The notes beneath the pieces are model-generated. The model saw only the letters and a list, made by a program, of their open reading frames with translations. It ran no database searches and was not told the origin of the DNA. A stretch of DNA of 64,000 nt from DATBGO01 sp050011895 (GTDB lineage Bacteria; Actinomycetota; Actinomycetes; Streptosporangiales; Streptosporangiaceae). Of the stretch, positions 40,902 through 49,567 are shown piece after piece. Positions within the stretch are counted from its first letter, which is position 1. The number at the start of each line of letters is the position of its first letter. The stretch spans positions 62,001 through 126,000 of the forward strand of contig JBEKIF010000003.1 in NCBI GenBank assembly GCA_050011895.1. The letters run 5' to 3'. A program made the translations under genes and the position numbers.

Positions 40902-41819
40902 TCAGTCCTTTACCCGCGCTCCGGCGGGCACCGGCGGATCCGGCTGACCCAGCTGGCCTGGCTGAGGACCTGCCTGACCTGCCTGCGGACCTGGCTGACC
41001 TCCCTGGCGCTGCGCGCGCAGCCTGGCCAGGCCGCTCGTCCCGCCGTCTTCCGCGGTCAGCACCCAGGGCCCGTCGGCGGTGATCGCCACGGTGTGCTCG
41101 AAATGCGCCGACCAGGTCCCGTCAGCGCTGACCACCGTCCAGCCGTCGTCGAGCAGCACGGTATGGCGCTGGCCGAGGACGAGCATCGGCTCGACCGCCA
41201 GCGTCATGCCTTCCCTCAGCACCGGTCCCCGGCCCGGCCTGCCGTAGTTAGGCACCGGCGGGTCCATGTGCATCTCGCTGCCGATCCCGTGCCCGACGTA
41301 CTCCTGCACGATGCCGTAGTCCCCGCTGGCGCGGGCGCTGGACTCCACGGAGTGCGAGATGTCCGTCAGCCGGCTGCCTGCCACCGCGCTGGCCAGCCCG
41401 GACCACAGGGCCAGCTCGCAGGCGGTCAGGAGGCCGGTCAGCCCGTCGCTCACCGGCCCCACGCCGATGGTCACGGCCGCATCGCCGTGCCAGCCTCCGA
41501 CGATGGCACCGCAGTCGATCGAGATCACGTCCCCGGCCGCCAGCCGCGTCTGGCGGCTCGGGATACCGTGCACGATCTGGTCGTTGACCGATGTGCAGAT
41601 GGTCGCGGGGAAACCGTGATAGCCCTTGAACGATGGCACGGCGCCAGCGTCGCGGATGACCCGGTCAGCTATCGCGTCCAGGTCAGCCGTGCTGATCCCG
41701 GGCTGCACCGCCGCTGCCGTCGTCCGCAGGGCATCCGCCACCACCAGGCCGGCCTCCCGCATCCTGGCCAGCTGGCCAGGCGTCTTGATCTGGATCCTCT
41801 GTTCCCGTCTCGTCCGCAT
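40902..41819 (-). CDS. map: methionine aminopeptidase, type I
   Basis: Removes initiator Met co-translationally. 305 residues; the pita-bread fold core is seen in QLARMREAGLVVADAL, HGFPATICTSVNDQIVHGIP, the metal ligands of ISIDCGAIVGGWHGDAAVT, EYVGHGIGSEMHMDP, MTLAVEP and HFEHTVAI. The last 40 residues are a Gly/Gln/Pro-rich tail (PGPQAGQAGPQPGQLGQPDPP) that is not part of the enzyme. Downstream of adk. Confidence 0.96.
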   Translation of the reverse strand: MRTRREQRIQIKTPGQLARMREAGLVVADALRTTAAAVQPGISTADLDAIADRVIRDAGAVPSFKGYHGFPATICTSVNDQIVHGIPSRQTRLAAGDVISIDCGAIVGGWHGDAAVTIGVGPVSDGLTGLLTACELALWSGLASAVAGSRLTDISHSVESSARASGDYGIVQEYVGHGIGSEMHMDPPVPNYGRPGRGPVLREGMTLAVEPMLVLGQRHTVLLDDGWTVVSADGTWSAHFEHTVAITADGPWVLTAEDGGTSGLARLRAQRQGGQPGPQAGQAGPQPGQLGQPDPPVPAGARVKD

Positions 41820-41872
41820 CTAGCCTCCGGGCTCTGTAGTTCAAACGTTACCCGGGCGGCCCGCAACTGCCT

Positions 41873-42526
41873 TCAGCGGACAAACCGGCGCAGCGCGCCA
41901 AGCGCCCGGTCGGTGATCTCCTCCACCGGGCCAGTGGCGTCAATACCCAGCAGCGTTCCCTCATCCGCGTAGAACGCGATCAGCGGCTGGGTCTGCAGCT
42001 GATACACATCCAGGCGGTGCCTGATGGTCTGTTCCCGGTCATCATCGCGCTGGAACAGCTCGCCGCCGCACTCGTCGCACTGCTCGCCGCGAGCCGGCGG
42101 GTCGAACAGCACATGCCAGACCCGCCCGCACCGGCGGCAGGTCCGCCGGCCGGACAACCGCCTCACCACCTCGTCATCGTCGACGACGAGCTCGACGACG
42201 ACGTCCAGCCTGACGTCCCACTCGGTGAGCATCTTCTGCAGCGTCTCAGCCTGCGGGACGTTTCTCGGGAAGCCGTCGAGCAGGAAACCGGCCTGCGCGT
42301 CATCCTCAGTGAGCCTGCTGGACACCATCGCGACCGTGACCTCGTCAGGCACCAGGTCACCGCGATCCATATAGGACTTGGCGAGCCGGCCAAGCTCAGT
42401 TCCCGTGCTGACGTTGAACCTGAAGATGTCACCTGTCGAAATCTTCGGGATCGACAGGTGGGAGGCTATGAACTGGGCCTGTGTCCCTTTGCCCGCACCG
42501 GGGGGCCCGACCAGGACGACGCGCAC
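41873..42526 (-). CDS. adk: adenylate kinase, zinc-lid type
   Basis: AMP + ATP to 2 ADP. 217 residues: P-loop GPPGAGKGT (7-15), STGDIFR, GFLLDGFPRN, and a long LID with four Cys (CRRCGRVWH...CDECGG) binding zinc. GTG start immediately after the secY TAG (1-nt overlap), the secY-adk-map order of Gram-positives. Confidence 0.97.
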   Translation of the reverse strand: MRVVLVGPPGAGKGTQAQFIASHLSIPKISTGDIFRFNVSTGTELGRLAKSYMDRGDLVPDEVTVAMVSSRLTEDDAQAGFLLDGFPRNVPQAETLQKMLTEWDVRLDVVVELVVDDDEVVRRLSGRRTCRRCGRVWHVLFDPPARGEQCDECGGELFQRDDDREQTIRHRLDVYQLQTQPLIAFYADEGTLLGIDATGPVEEITDRALGALRRFVR

Positions 42527-43854
42527 TACCGCAGGAAGCCCTCATAGTTGCGCTGTTGCAACTGGCTTTCGATTTGCTTCACGGTATCGAGGCCCACCCC
42601 CACCGCGATCAGGATGCTTGTACCGCCGAACGGAAATTGCTGTGTCGCCCCGACCAGCCCGATCGCGATCATCGGGATGAGCGCGACAAGGCCCAGGTAC
42701 ACCGAGCCGGGCGCGGTCAGCCGGCTCAGCACGTACTCGAGGTACTCGGCGGTCGGCCGGCCAGGTCTGATACCTGGGATGAAACCGCCGTACTTCTTCA
42801 TGTTGTCGGCGACTTCGGTGGGGTTGAAGGTGATCGATACATAGAAGTAGGTGAAGAAAATGATGAGCAGGAAGAATATCGCCATATAGTACGGATCGTC
42901 CCCGAGCACCAGGTGCGACTCGATCCAGTTCGCCCAGGGCGCCGGGTGCGCGCTGGTCGCGTGCCCGAACAGCTGCGCCGCGAGCTGCGGGATGTACAGC
43001 AGCGACGAGGCGAAGATGACCGGGATGACGCCCGCCTGGTTCACCTTCAGCGGGATGTAGGTCGAGGTGCCGCCGTACATCTTGCGGCCGACCATCCGCT
43101 TGGCGTACTGGACCGGGATCCGCCGCTGGGCCTGCTCCATGAAGGCCACGAACGCGATGATCGCGACGCCGACCAGCAGGACGATGCCGAACACGAACGC
43201 GTGCTTCTGCCGGTAGATAGCCAGCATCTCGCCCGGGATGACCGCGATGACCTGGGTGAAGATAATCAAGGACATGCCGTTGCCGACGCCCCGGTCGGTG
43301 ATCAGCTCGCCGAGCCACATGATGACCGCGGTGCCTGCGGTCATCGTGAGGACCATGGTGCTGATAGTGAAGATCGACGGGTTCGGTATCAGGTTGCCGC
43401 ACTGCGTCTGGCCGCTCATCCCGGGCAGGCTTCCCGACCTGGCCAGCGCCACGATCCCGGTGGACTGCAGGATGGCCAGGCCGACGGTGAGGTAACGGGT
43501 GTACTGGGTGATCTTCGCCTGGCCGCTCTGGCCCTCCTGACGCAGCGTCTCAAGGCGCGGGATCACCACGGCAAGCAGCTGCAGGATGATGCTTGCCGTG
43601 ATGTAGGGCATGATGCCGAGCGCGAAGACCGACAGCCGCAGCAGCGCGCCGCCGCTGAACAGGTTGACCAGCTGGAACAGTCCCGCCTGGCCGCTGCTGT
43701 TCACCGCGTCGAGGCAGCCGGTGACGGCCTTCTCCGAGATCCCTGGGGTCGGCACTGAGGCGCCGAGCCGGAACATCGCGATGATGAAGAGCGTGAACAG
43801 CAGCTTCCTGCGCAGGTCGGGAGTCCGGAAGGCCCGGAGGAACGCGGTCAGCAT
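42526..43854 (-). CDS. secY: protein translocase subunit SecY
   Basis: Channel subunit of the Sec translocon. 442 residues with about ten hydrophobic helices. FTLFIIAMFRLGASVPTPGI at TM1, GIMPYITASIILQLL, ITDRGVGNGMSLIIFTQVI, AQRRIPVQYAKRMVGRKMYGG and LKVNQAGVIPVIFASSLLYIP are conserved SecY segments. ATG at 43854; 184 nt downstream of rplO. Confidence 0.97.
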   Translation of the reverse strand: MLTAFLRAFRTPDLRRKLLFTLFIIAMFRLGASVPTPGISEKAVTGCLDAVNSSGQAGLFQLVNLFSGGALLRLSVFALGIMPYITASIILQLLAVVIPRLETLRQEGQSGQAKITQYTRYLTVGLAILQSTGIVALARSGSLPGMSGQTQCGNLIPNPSIFTISTMVLTMTAGTAVIMWLGELITDRGVGNGMSLIIFTQVIAVIPGEMLAIYRQKHAFVFGIVLLVGVAIIAFVAFMEQAQRRIPVQYAKRMVGRKMYGGTSTYIPLKVNQAGVIPVIFASSLLYIPQLAAQLFGHATSAHPAPWANWIESHLVLGDDPYYMAIFFLLIIFFTYFYVSITFNPTEVADNMKKYGGFIPGIRPGRPTAEYLEYVLSRLTAPGSVYLGLVALIPMIAIGLVGATQQFPFGGTSILIAVGVGLDTVKQIESQLQQRNYEGFLR

Positions 43855-44038
43855 GCGCCGTCCTTGAGTCGAAGGGTCAACGTCATCTGCCGCTCCTGGT
43901 CACGGGATCCAGCACCCGCTGGCCGCAAGCGCGACATGCACGCCGAAGTCTAACGCGCCGACGGCACTCGAACAGCCAGGCACGAAAGCAGCCCGGCCGG
44001 GTGGCCGGGCGGGACCGGCGGCGACCGTCGCGGTCATC

Positions 44039-44518
44039 TCACAACTCGGTGACGGTACCGCCCGCCGCGGTGATCTTCTCCCGGGCCGATGCGGAAAACC
44101 CGTGCGCGGTGACCCGCAGGCCGCTGACCGCCTCGCCGGAGCCGAGTACCTTGACCATCTCGCCGGGCCGGACGGCACCGCGGCTGACCAGGTCCTCCGG
44201 GGTCACATCCCCGCCAGCCGGGTACAGCGCGGCCAGCCGGTCGAGATTCACCACCTGGTAGGTGGTCTTGAACCGCAGGTTGGAGAAGCCCTTGAGCTTG
44301 GGCAGCCTGCGGTGCAGCGGCATCTGGCCGCCCTCGAACCCGCCGGCTACCGCGCCGCGTGCCTTGGTGCCCTTGGTACCGCGGCCCGCGGTCTTGCCCT
44401 TGGACGCCTGGCCACGGCCGACCCGTGTCCGCGCGGTGCGCGCGCCAGGCGCCGGCCGCAGATGATGGATCTTCAGCCCGGCCCGGCCGCCAGGGGTGCT
44501 GCCCTCAGCGTCTGCCAT
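44039..44518 (-). CDS. rplO: 50S ribosomal protein L15 (uL15)
   Basis: 159 residues from ATG 44518 (MADAEGSTPGGRAGLKIHHLRPAPGA). Basic GRGQASKGKTAGRGTKGTKAR and GFEGGQMPLHRRLPKLKGF are diagnostic. ATG lies 2 nt after the rpmD stop; the longer open frame to 44560 overlaps rpmD and is not used. Confidence 0.96.
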   Translation of the reverse strand: MADAEGSTPGGRAGLKIHHLRPAPGARTARTRVGRGQASKGKTAGRGTKGTKARGAVAGGFEGGQMPLHRRLPKLKGFSNLRFKTTYQVVNLDRLAALYPAGGDVTPEDLVSRGAVRPGEMVKVLGSGEAVSGLRVTAHGFSASAREKITAAGGTVTEL

Positions 44519-44519
44519 C

Positions 44520-44702
44520 TCAGTCAACCTCCTCGACGGTGACCAGGTGGCGCACCGCATGGACCATGCCGCGGATCTCCGGCCGGTCTGCCTTCACGAC
44601 AACGTCGCCGATCCGCCGGAGCCCCAGCGAGCGCAGCGTGTCACGCTGCACCTGGGTGCCCCCGATCTTGGACTTGATCTGGACGACCCTCAACTCTGCC
44701 AT
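44520..44702 (-). CDS. rpmD: 50S ribosomal protein L30 (uL30)
   Basis: 60 residues (MAELRVVQIKSKIGGTQVQR...LVTVEEVD), the usual bacterial length; SLGLRRIGDVVVKADRPEIRGMV is conserved. Start ATG at 44702, 14 nt after rpsE; the frame continues upstream through rpsE only as a shadow. Confidence 0.95.
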   Translation of the reverse strand: MAELRVVQIKSKIGGTQVQRDTLRSLGLRRIGDVVVKADRPEIRGMVHAVRHLVTVEEVD

Positions 44703-44716
44703 CTTCCCGCTCCCGG

Positions 44717-45337
44717 TCAGCTGTTCTGCGGCGCCGCGGTGGCCGCCGCGGCGGCCCGGGCCCGCAGCATGGCCGCCGGGGCGACGTGCTCGATCGGCAG
44801 CCCGCGCCGCGCCGCGATCTCCTCCGGGCGGCTCAGGCTCTTCAGCGCCGTCACCGTGGCGTGCACCACGTTGATCGGATTGGATGAGCCGAGCGACCTG
44901 GAGAGCACGTCGTGGATGCCGGCGCATTCGAGGACGGCCCGCACCGGGCCGCCGGCGATCACACCGGTACCTGGGCTGGCCGGCTTGAGCAGGACCACGC
45001 CAGCCGCCTTCTCGCCCTGCACGGTGTGCGGGATCGTGCCAGCGATGCGCGGCACCCTGAAGAAGCTCTTCTTGGCCGCCTCGACGCCCTTGGCGATCGC
45101 CGCAGGCACCTCCTTGGCCTTGCCGTACCCGACGCCGACCATGCCGTTTCCGTCGCCCACCACGACCAGCGCGGTGAAGCTGAACCGGCGGCCGCCCTGG
45201 ACGACCTTGGCCACCCTGTTGATGGCGACCACTCGCTCCAGGTAGGCGGTGCCCTTATCGGCCGCGCCGCCACGGCGGTCGTCGCGGCGGTCGCGCCGTT
45301 CGCCGCCTCCTGCGCCGCGCCGCGGTGTTGCTGCCAT
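44717..45337 (-). CDS. rpsE: 30S ribosomal protein S5 (uS5)
   Basis: 206 residues. Basic, Gly/Arg/Asp-rich N-terminus (about 28 residues), then YLERVVAINRVAKVVQGGRRFSFTALVVVGDGNGMVGVGYGKAKEVPAAI and the C-terminal domain ASPGTGVIAGGPVRAVLECAGIHDVLSRSLGSSNPINVVHAT. ATG at 45337. Confidence 0.97.
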   Translation of the reverse strand: MAATPRRGAGGGERRDRRDDRRGGAADKGTAYLERVVAINRVAKVVQGGRRFSFTALVVVGDGNGMVGVGYGKAKEVPAAIAKGVEAAKKSFFRVPRIAGTIPHTVQGEKAAGVVLLKPASPGTGVIAGGPVRAVLECAGIHDVLSRSLGSSNPINVVHATVTALKSLSRPEEIAARRGLPIEHVAPAAMLRARAAAAATAAPQNS

Positions 45338-45425
45338 CAGATCGTCCTCTTCTCGTGAGAATGCATGCTGCCCGGCATTTCACTGCCGGTGAGCCTGGTA
45401 GTGCCAGCGGTCCTGACGCCGCCTG

Positions 45426-45824
45426 TCACAGCGCCAGCCCGCCTTCCCGCGCGCCGTCAGCCACGGCGGCGATCCGGCCGTGGTAGGCATTGCCGCCGCG
45501 GTCGAAAACCGCGCCGCTGATGCCTGCCTGGCCGGCCCGCTCGGCAATCAGCGCGCCGACCTGCTTCGCCTTGGCGGTCTTGTCCCCGGCCGCGCCGCGG
45601 ATGGACCCGTCCAGGGTGGACGCGGACACCAGCGTGCTGCCGGTCACGTCGTCGACAAGCTGCGCGAACATGTGCCGGGCCGAGCGCGTCACGACCAGAC
45701 GCGGCCGCACGGCACTTCCGGTGACCTTCTTCCTTACCCTCAGGTGGCGCCGCGAGCGCGCGCCGGAGCGCGCGCTCGCACGGCCGGTGACCCGGCCGTG
45801 CCCCAGGGTCCTGGTGCCAGACAT
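45426..45824 (-). CDS. rplR: 50S ribosomal protein L18 (uL18)
   Basis: 132 residues. After a basic start, HLRVRKKVTGSAVRPRLVVTRSARHMFAQLVDDVTGSTLVSAST and the end VFDRGGNAYHGRIAAVADGAREGGLAL match uL18, which binds 5S rRNA. 3 nt after rplF. Confidence 0.96.
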   Translation of the reverse strand: MSGTRTLGHGRVTGRASARSGARSRRHLRVRKKVTGSAVRPRLVVTRSARHMFAQLVDDVTGSTLVSASTLDGSIRGAAGDKTAKAKQVGALIAERAGQAGISGAVFDRGGNAYHGRIAAVADGAREGGLAL

Positions 45825-45827
45825 CCC

Positions 45828-46364
45828 TTACTTCCCAGCCTTCCCGACCTTGCGGCGGATCTGCTCACCCTGATACCGCACGCCCTTGCCCTTGTACGGG
45901 TCAGGCTTGCGGAGCTTCCTTATGTTGGCGGCCACTTCGCCCACCTGCTGCTTGTCGATGCCCTCGACGACGAACCTGGTCGGCGTCTCGACCCGGAAGG
46001 TGATCCCTTCGGGCGGGGCTACCGGCAGCGGATGGCTGAAGCCGAGCGAGAATTCCAGGGCCTGGCCTCTCGCCTGGACCCGGTAGCCGACGCCGACGAT
46101 CTCCAGGGTCTTGCGGTACCCCTCGGTCACGCCGGTCACCATGTTGGCGATCAGCGAGCGGGACAGCCCGTGCAGCGCCCTGATCTCGCCCTCGTCGCTC
46201 GGCCTGCTGACCGTGATGGCACCGTCAGCCTGCTTGACCTCGATCGGCGCGGCAACCTCCAGGTGCAGGCTGCCCTTCGGCCCGCGCACCTTGACCTCAC
46301 GCCCGTTGATGGTGACGTCGACGCCGTCCGGCACCACGACGGGCATCCGTCCGATTCGTGACAT
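45828..46364 (-). CDS. rplF: 50S ribosomal protein L6 (uL6)
   Basis: 178 residues from ATG 46364 (MSRIGRMPVVVPDGVDVTINGREVKVRGPKGSL). Two homologous domains; the C-terminal KRKPDPYKGKGVRYQGE-type signature appears as RKPDPYKGKGVRYQGEQIRRKVGKAGK. The longer open frame to 46631 overlaps rpsH and is not used. Confidence 0.97.
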   Translation of the reverse strand: MSRIGRMPVVVPDGVDVTINGREVKVRGPKGSLHLEVAAPIEVKQADGAITVSRPSDEGEIRALHGLSRSLIANMVTGVTEGYRKTLEIVGVGYRVQARGQALEFSLGFSHPLPVAPPEGITFRVETPTRFVVEGIDKQQVGEVAANIRKLRKPDPYKGKGVRYQGEQIRRKVGKAGK

Positions 46365-46375
46365 CGTGGTTCTCC

Positions 46376-46774
46376 TTACCAGACGTAGGCGAGGACTTCC
46401 CCGCCCACGCCGCGCTTGTTCGCCTGCTTGTCGGTCATCAGCCCCGCCGAGGTCGAGATGATGGCCACGCCCAGGCCGCCGAGCACCCTGGGCAGGTTGT
46501 CCTTCCTCGCGTACACCCGCAGGCCTGGCTTGGACACCCGCTTGAGCCCGGCGATGGAACGCTCCCTGCTCGGCCCGAACTTGAGCGCGACCACGAGGCT
46601 CTTGCCGACCTGCGCGTCTTCCACGCGCCACCCGGCGATGTAGCCCTCCTGCTGGAGGATCTCCGCGATGTTCACCTTGATCTTGGAATGCGGCATGATC
46701 ACGGCGTCGTGATAGGCCGAATTGGCATTGCGCAGCCGGGTCAGCATGTCTGCGACCGGGTCGGTCATTGTCAT
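46376..46774 (-). CDS. rpsH: 30S ribosomal protein S8 (uS8)
   Basis: 132 residues: MTMTDPVADMLTRLRNANSAYHDAVIMPHSKIKVNIAEILQQEGYI at the start and the C-terminal GLGVAIISTSAGLMTDKQANKRGVGGEVLAYVW. A primary 16S binder that represses the spc operon in E. coli. 126 nt downstream of rpsN. Confidence 0.97.
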   Translation of the reverse strand: MTMTDPVADMLTRLRNANSAYHDAVIMPHSKIKVNIAEILQQEGYIAGWRVEDAQVGKSLVVALKFGPSRERSIAGLKRVSKPGLRVYARKDNLPRVLGGLGVAIISTSAGLMTDKQANKRGVGGEVLAYVW

Positions 46775-46900
46775 GGCCTGCAGGCCCTCCTCGCCGCGGT
46801 TTCCCTGGGGACCTTCGGCGTGGTCGGTGGGCGCCTGTCGCGCCCAGGTCGGTCGTGGTCCCGGGTGCGATCGCGCCCGGATGTGGTCGTCATCAGCCGG

Positions 46901-47086
46901 CTACCAGCTGGACTTCGTGATGCCCGGCAGCTCGCCGCGGTGCGCCATGGTACGGAAGCAGATCCGGCAGAGCCCGAACCTGCGGTAGACGGCCCGCGGC
47001 CGCCCGCACCGCGAGCACCTGGTATACGCGCGGACGTGGTACTTCGGCGTCCGCTTGGCCTTGGCGATCAGGCTCTTCTTCGCCAC
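46901..47086 (-). CDS. rpsN: 30S ribosomal protein S14, zinc type (uS14)
   Basis: 61 residues (MAKKSLIAKAKRTPKYHVRAYTRC at the start). Cys24, Cys27, Cys40 and Cys43 form the zinc ribbon of the C+ paralogue. ATG at 47086, 2 nt after the rplE stop. Confidence 0.97.
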   Translation of the reverse strand: MAKKSLIAKAKRTPKYHVRAYTRCSRCGRPRAVYRRFGLCRICFRTMAHRGELPGITKSSW

Positions 47087-47088
47087 TG

Positions 47089-47805
47089 TCAGCTCTCCTT
47101 GAACGGGAATCCGAGCCGCCGCAGCAGCGAACGACCCTCGTCATCATTGATCGCGGTGGTGACGACGGTCACGTCCATGCCGCGCTGCCTGTCCACCTGG
47201 TCCGGGTTGATCTCATGGAACATCAGCTGCTCGACGAGGCCGAAGGTGTAGTTCCCGCGGCCGTCGAACTGCCGGTCGGATAGGCCGCGGAAGTCGCGGA
47301 TCCTGGGCAGCGCGATCGACAGCAGCCGGTCGCAGAACTCCCACATCCGCGTGCCGCGGAGCGTGACATGCGCGCCGATCGGCATGCCCTCCCTGAGCTT
47401 GAACTGGGCGATCGACTTCCTGGCCCGGGCGACGGCCGGCTTCTGGCCGGTGATGATAGCCAGGTCCCTGACAGCGCCGTCGATCAGCTTGGAGTCCCTG
47501 GCCGCCTCGCCGACCCCCATGTTCACCACGATCTTCGCGAGCCGGGGGACCTGCATGACGTTGGCGTAGCCGAACTCCTCGCGCAGCGCAGGCGCGATCT
47601 CGGTCAGGTAGCGGTCCCGCAGCCGCGGCGGAACCAGCGTTACCGCGGCTCCATTGCCGGCTGCCGCCGCGTCCGCGGAGCGGTCCGCGGTCGTCGCCGC
47701 CACGCCGCCGCGGGCGGCCGCGCTCGCCGCGCCGCCGCTCCGTCCGGACGCGCTCGCCGCGCCGCCCTGGCCAGGTGCTGCCTGCTTCGTCTTTGCCGCA
47801 GCCAT
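47089..47805 (-). CDS. rplE: 50S ribosomal protein L5 (uL5) with N-terminal extension
   Basis: 238 residues. The last 185 are canonical uL5 (RLRDRYLTEIAPALREEFGYANVMQVPRLAKIVVNMGVGEA; GTRMWEFCDRLLSIALPRIRDFRGL; TTAINDDEGRSLLRRLGFPFKES). The first 53 are an unusual Ala/Gly/Ser-rich low-complexity extension. The ATG at 47805 overlaps the rplX stop (TGATG), supporting this start. Confidence 0.96.
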   Translation of the reverse strand: MAAAKTKQAAPGQGGAASASGRSGGAASAAARGGVAATTADRSADAAAAGNGAAVTLVPPRLRDRYLTEIAPALREEFGYANVMQVPRLAKIVVNMGVGEAARDSKLIDGAVRDLAIITGQKPAVARARKSIAQFKLREGMPIGAHVTLRGTRMWEFCDRLLSIALPRIRDFRGLSDRQFDGRGNYTFGLVEQLMFHEINPDQVDRQRGMDVTVVTTAINDDEGRSLLRRLGFPFKES

Positions 47806-48173
47806 CAGATGTCCTTACCGCTGATGCGGGAGATCCGGACCTTCTTGCCGTCCTCGAGCCGGTAGCCGGCCCTGGTGGGCTTCTTGGTCTCCGCGTCGAT
47901 CAGCTGCACGTTGCTCACGTGGATGAACGCCTCCTGGTGGACGATGCCACCCTCCTTGGCGCCCCGCCTGCCCTGGTAGTCGACTTTCGTGTTCTTCTTG
48001 ATCATGTTGACGCCCTGGACCAGCAGCTTCTGCTTGTCGGGGAAGGCGGCGATGACCACGCCCTCGCGGCCGTTGTCGCGGCCCGCGATGACCATGACCC
48101 GGTCACCTTTCTTGATCTTCATGCCCGGCGGCCGCTGCCCGTTCTTCTTTGCCACTGCAGCCTTCCTGGTCAT
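47805..48173 (-). CDS. rplX: 50S ribosomal protein L24 (uL24)
   Basis: 122 residues; KOW-motif KIKKGDRVMVIAGRDNGREGVVIAAFPDKQKLLVQGVNMIKKNTK. The ATG at 48173 overlaps the rplN stop (a GTG one codon earlier is also possible). About 15 extra basic residues precede the KOW domain. Confidence 0.96.
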   Translation of the reverse strand: MTRKAAVAKKNGQRPPGMKIKKGDRVMVIAGRDNGREGVVIAAFPDKQKLLVQGVNMIKKNTKVDYQGRRGAKEGGIVHQEAFIHVSNVQLIDAETKKPTRAGYRLEDGKKVRISRISGKDI

Positions 48174-48541
48174 CACAGCACCTCCGGCGCCAGCGAGATG
48201 ATCCGCATGAACCGCTTCTCCCTGAGCTCGCGCCCGACCGGGCCGAAGATGCGGGTACCGCGCGGATCCCCGCCGTCCCTGATCAGGACCGCGGCATTTT
48301 CGTCGAAGCGGATGTAGGAGCCGTCGCCACGGCGGCGCTCCTTGCGGGTGCGCACCACAACGGCCTTGACCACGTCGCCCTTCTTGACCGCGGCGCCGGG
48401 CAGGGCATCCTTAACCGTTGCCACGATGACGTCGCCGATGCCCGCGTATCGCCTGCCCGAGCCACCGAGCACCCGGATGCAGAGGATCTCCTTGGCACCC
48501 GTGTTGTCGGCGACCTTGAGCCGCGACTCCTGCTGGATCAC
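48173..48541 (-). CDS. rplN: 50S ribosomal protein L14 (uL14)
   Basis: 122 residues: MIQQESRLKVADNTGAKEILCIRVLGGSGRRYAGIGDVIVATVKDA, and EKRFMRIISLAPEVL at the end. Standard length and sequence for uL14, which contacts S12/h14 in the subunit bridge. Confidence 0.97.
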   Translation of the reverse strand: MIQQESRLKVADNTGAKEILCIRVLGGSGRRYAGIGDVIVATVKDALPGAAVKKGDVVKAVVVRTRKERRRGDGSYIRFDENAAVLIRDGGDPRGTRIFGPVGRELREKRFMRIISLAPEVL

Positions 48542-48593
48542 GTCAACTCCTGCTTCCTAACGCCAGCCTCTGCGAGGACCGGCGGGTTGCGAT

Positions 48594-48878
48594 TTACTTG
48601 GCCTTCTCCAGGACCTCTGCGACCCGCCAGCGCTTAGTCGCTGACAGCGGCCTCGTCTCCATCAGCAGCACCCGGTCGCCCACACCGCAGGCGTTCTCGC
48701 TGTCATGCGCCGTGTACTTCTTGGTGCGGCGGATGACCTTGCCGTACTTCGGGTGCTTCACCCGGTCCTCGACGACGACGACGACGGTCTTGTCCATCTT
48801 GTCGCTGACCACCAGGCCCTCGCGCACCTTGCGGTAGCCCCGCGAGGCGGTGCCGCTGGTGTCGTCACTCATCTTCAT
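48594..48878 (-). CDS. rpsQ: 30S ribosomal protein S17 (uS17)
   Basis: 94 residues: RKVREGLVVSDKMDKTVVVVVEDRVKHPKYGKVIRRTKKYTAHDSENACGVGDRVLLMETRPLSATKRWRV, an OB-fold 16S-binding protein. ATG at 48878 lies inside the end of rpmC (14-nt overlap). Confidence 0.97.
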   Translation of the reverse strand: MKMSDDTSGTASRGYRKVREGLVVSDKMDKTVVVVVEDRVKHPKYGKVIRRTKKYTAHDSENACGVGDRVLLMETRPLSATKRWRVAEVLEKAK

Positions 48879-49104
48879 CCGCCTCCTCTGCCACGCTCAC
48901 GATGCCGAGTTCCCGCTCCCGCATAACCGTGTAGATGCGGGCGATCTCCTTGCGAACAGCGCGGAGCCGTCCGTGGCTTTCCAGCTGGCCGGTGGCAGCC
49001 TGGAAGCGGAGGTTGAACAGCTCGATCTTCGCCTCCGCCAGCTTGCCGTCGAGTTCCTCTTCCGTTGAGGCCCGCAGGTCCGCTGCGGCGAGAGCTTTCA
49101 CCAT
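48865..49104 (-). CDS. rpmC: 50S ribosomal protein L29 (uL29)
   Basis: 79 residues: MVKALAAADLRASTEEELDGKLAEAKIELFNLRFQAATGQLESHGRLRAVRKEIARIYTVMRERELG, two antiparallel helices near the exit tunnel, with an acidic tail. ATG 49104 chosen over a GTG one codon upstream. Confidence 0.96.
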   Translation of the reverse strand: MVKALAAADLRASTEEELDGKLAEAKIELFNLRFQAATGQLESHGRLRAVRKEIARIYTVMRERELGIVSVAEEADEDE

Positions 49105-49141
49105 CACGCCTCACTGCCCTCTCGCTTGACGAACTCGGCCC

Positions 49142-49564
49142 TCATCCCGCTTCACTCATCTCTCGCTTGACGAACTTGCACTTCATCGGCAGCTTGTGCA
49201 TCGCCCGGCGCAGCGCCTCCCTGGCAACAGGCTCGGTGACCCCAGACAGCTCGAACATGACCCGGCCTGGTTTGACGTTGGCAACCCACCACTCAGGCGC
49301 GCCCTTACCAGAGCCCATCCGGGTCTCGGCGGGCTTCTTGGTCAGCGGCCGGTCCGGGTAAATGGTGATCCACACCTTCCCGCCACGACGGATGTGCCGG
49401 GTCATCGCGATACGGGCCGCCTCGATCTGCCTGTTGGTCACGTAGGAATGCTCGACAGCCTGAATGCCGAACTCGCCGAACGTCACCCTGGTGCCGCCCT
49501 TGGCGGCACCGTGCCGGTCCGGCCGGTGTTGCTTGCGGTGCTTGACCCGCCGCGGAATGAGCAT
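49142..49564 (-). CDS. rplP: 50S ribosomal protein L16 (uL16)
   Basis: 140 residues: MLIPRRVKHRKQHRPDRHGAAKGGTRVTFGEFGIQAVEHSYVTNRQIEAARIAMTRHIRRGGKVWI, MGSGKGAPEWWVANVKPGRVMFELSGV. Near the A site and peptidyl-transferase centre. 3 nt after rpsC. Confidence 0.97.
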   Translation of the reverse strand: MLIPRRVKHRKQHRPDRHGAAKGGTRVTFGEFGIQAVEHSYVTNRQIEAARIAMTRHIRRGGKVWITIYPDRPLTKKPAETRMGSGKGAPEWWVANVKPGRVMFELSGVTEPVAREALRRAMHKLPMKCKFVKREMSEAG

Positions 49565-49567
49565 GCC

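Noticed and set aside
42481..43758. 425-codon plus-strand frame opposite secY
   Set aside because: Antisense to the conserved hydrophobic SecY gene and without any recognisable feature.
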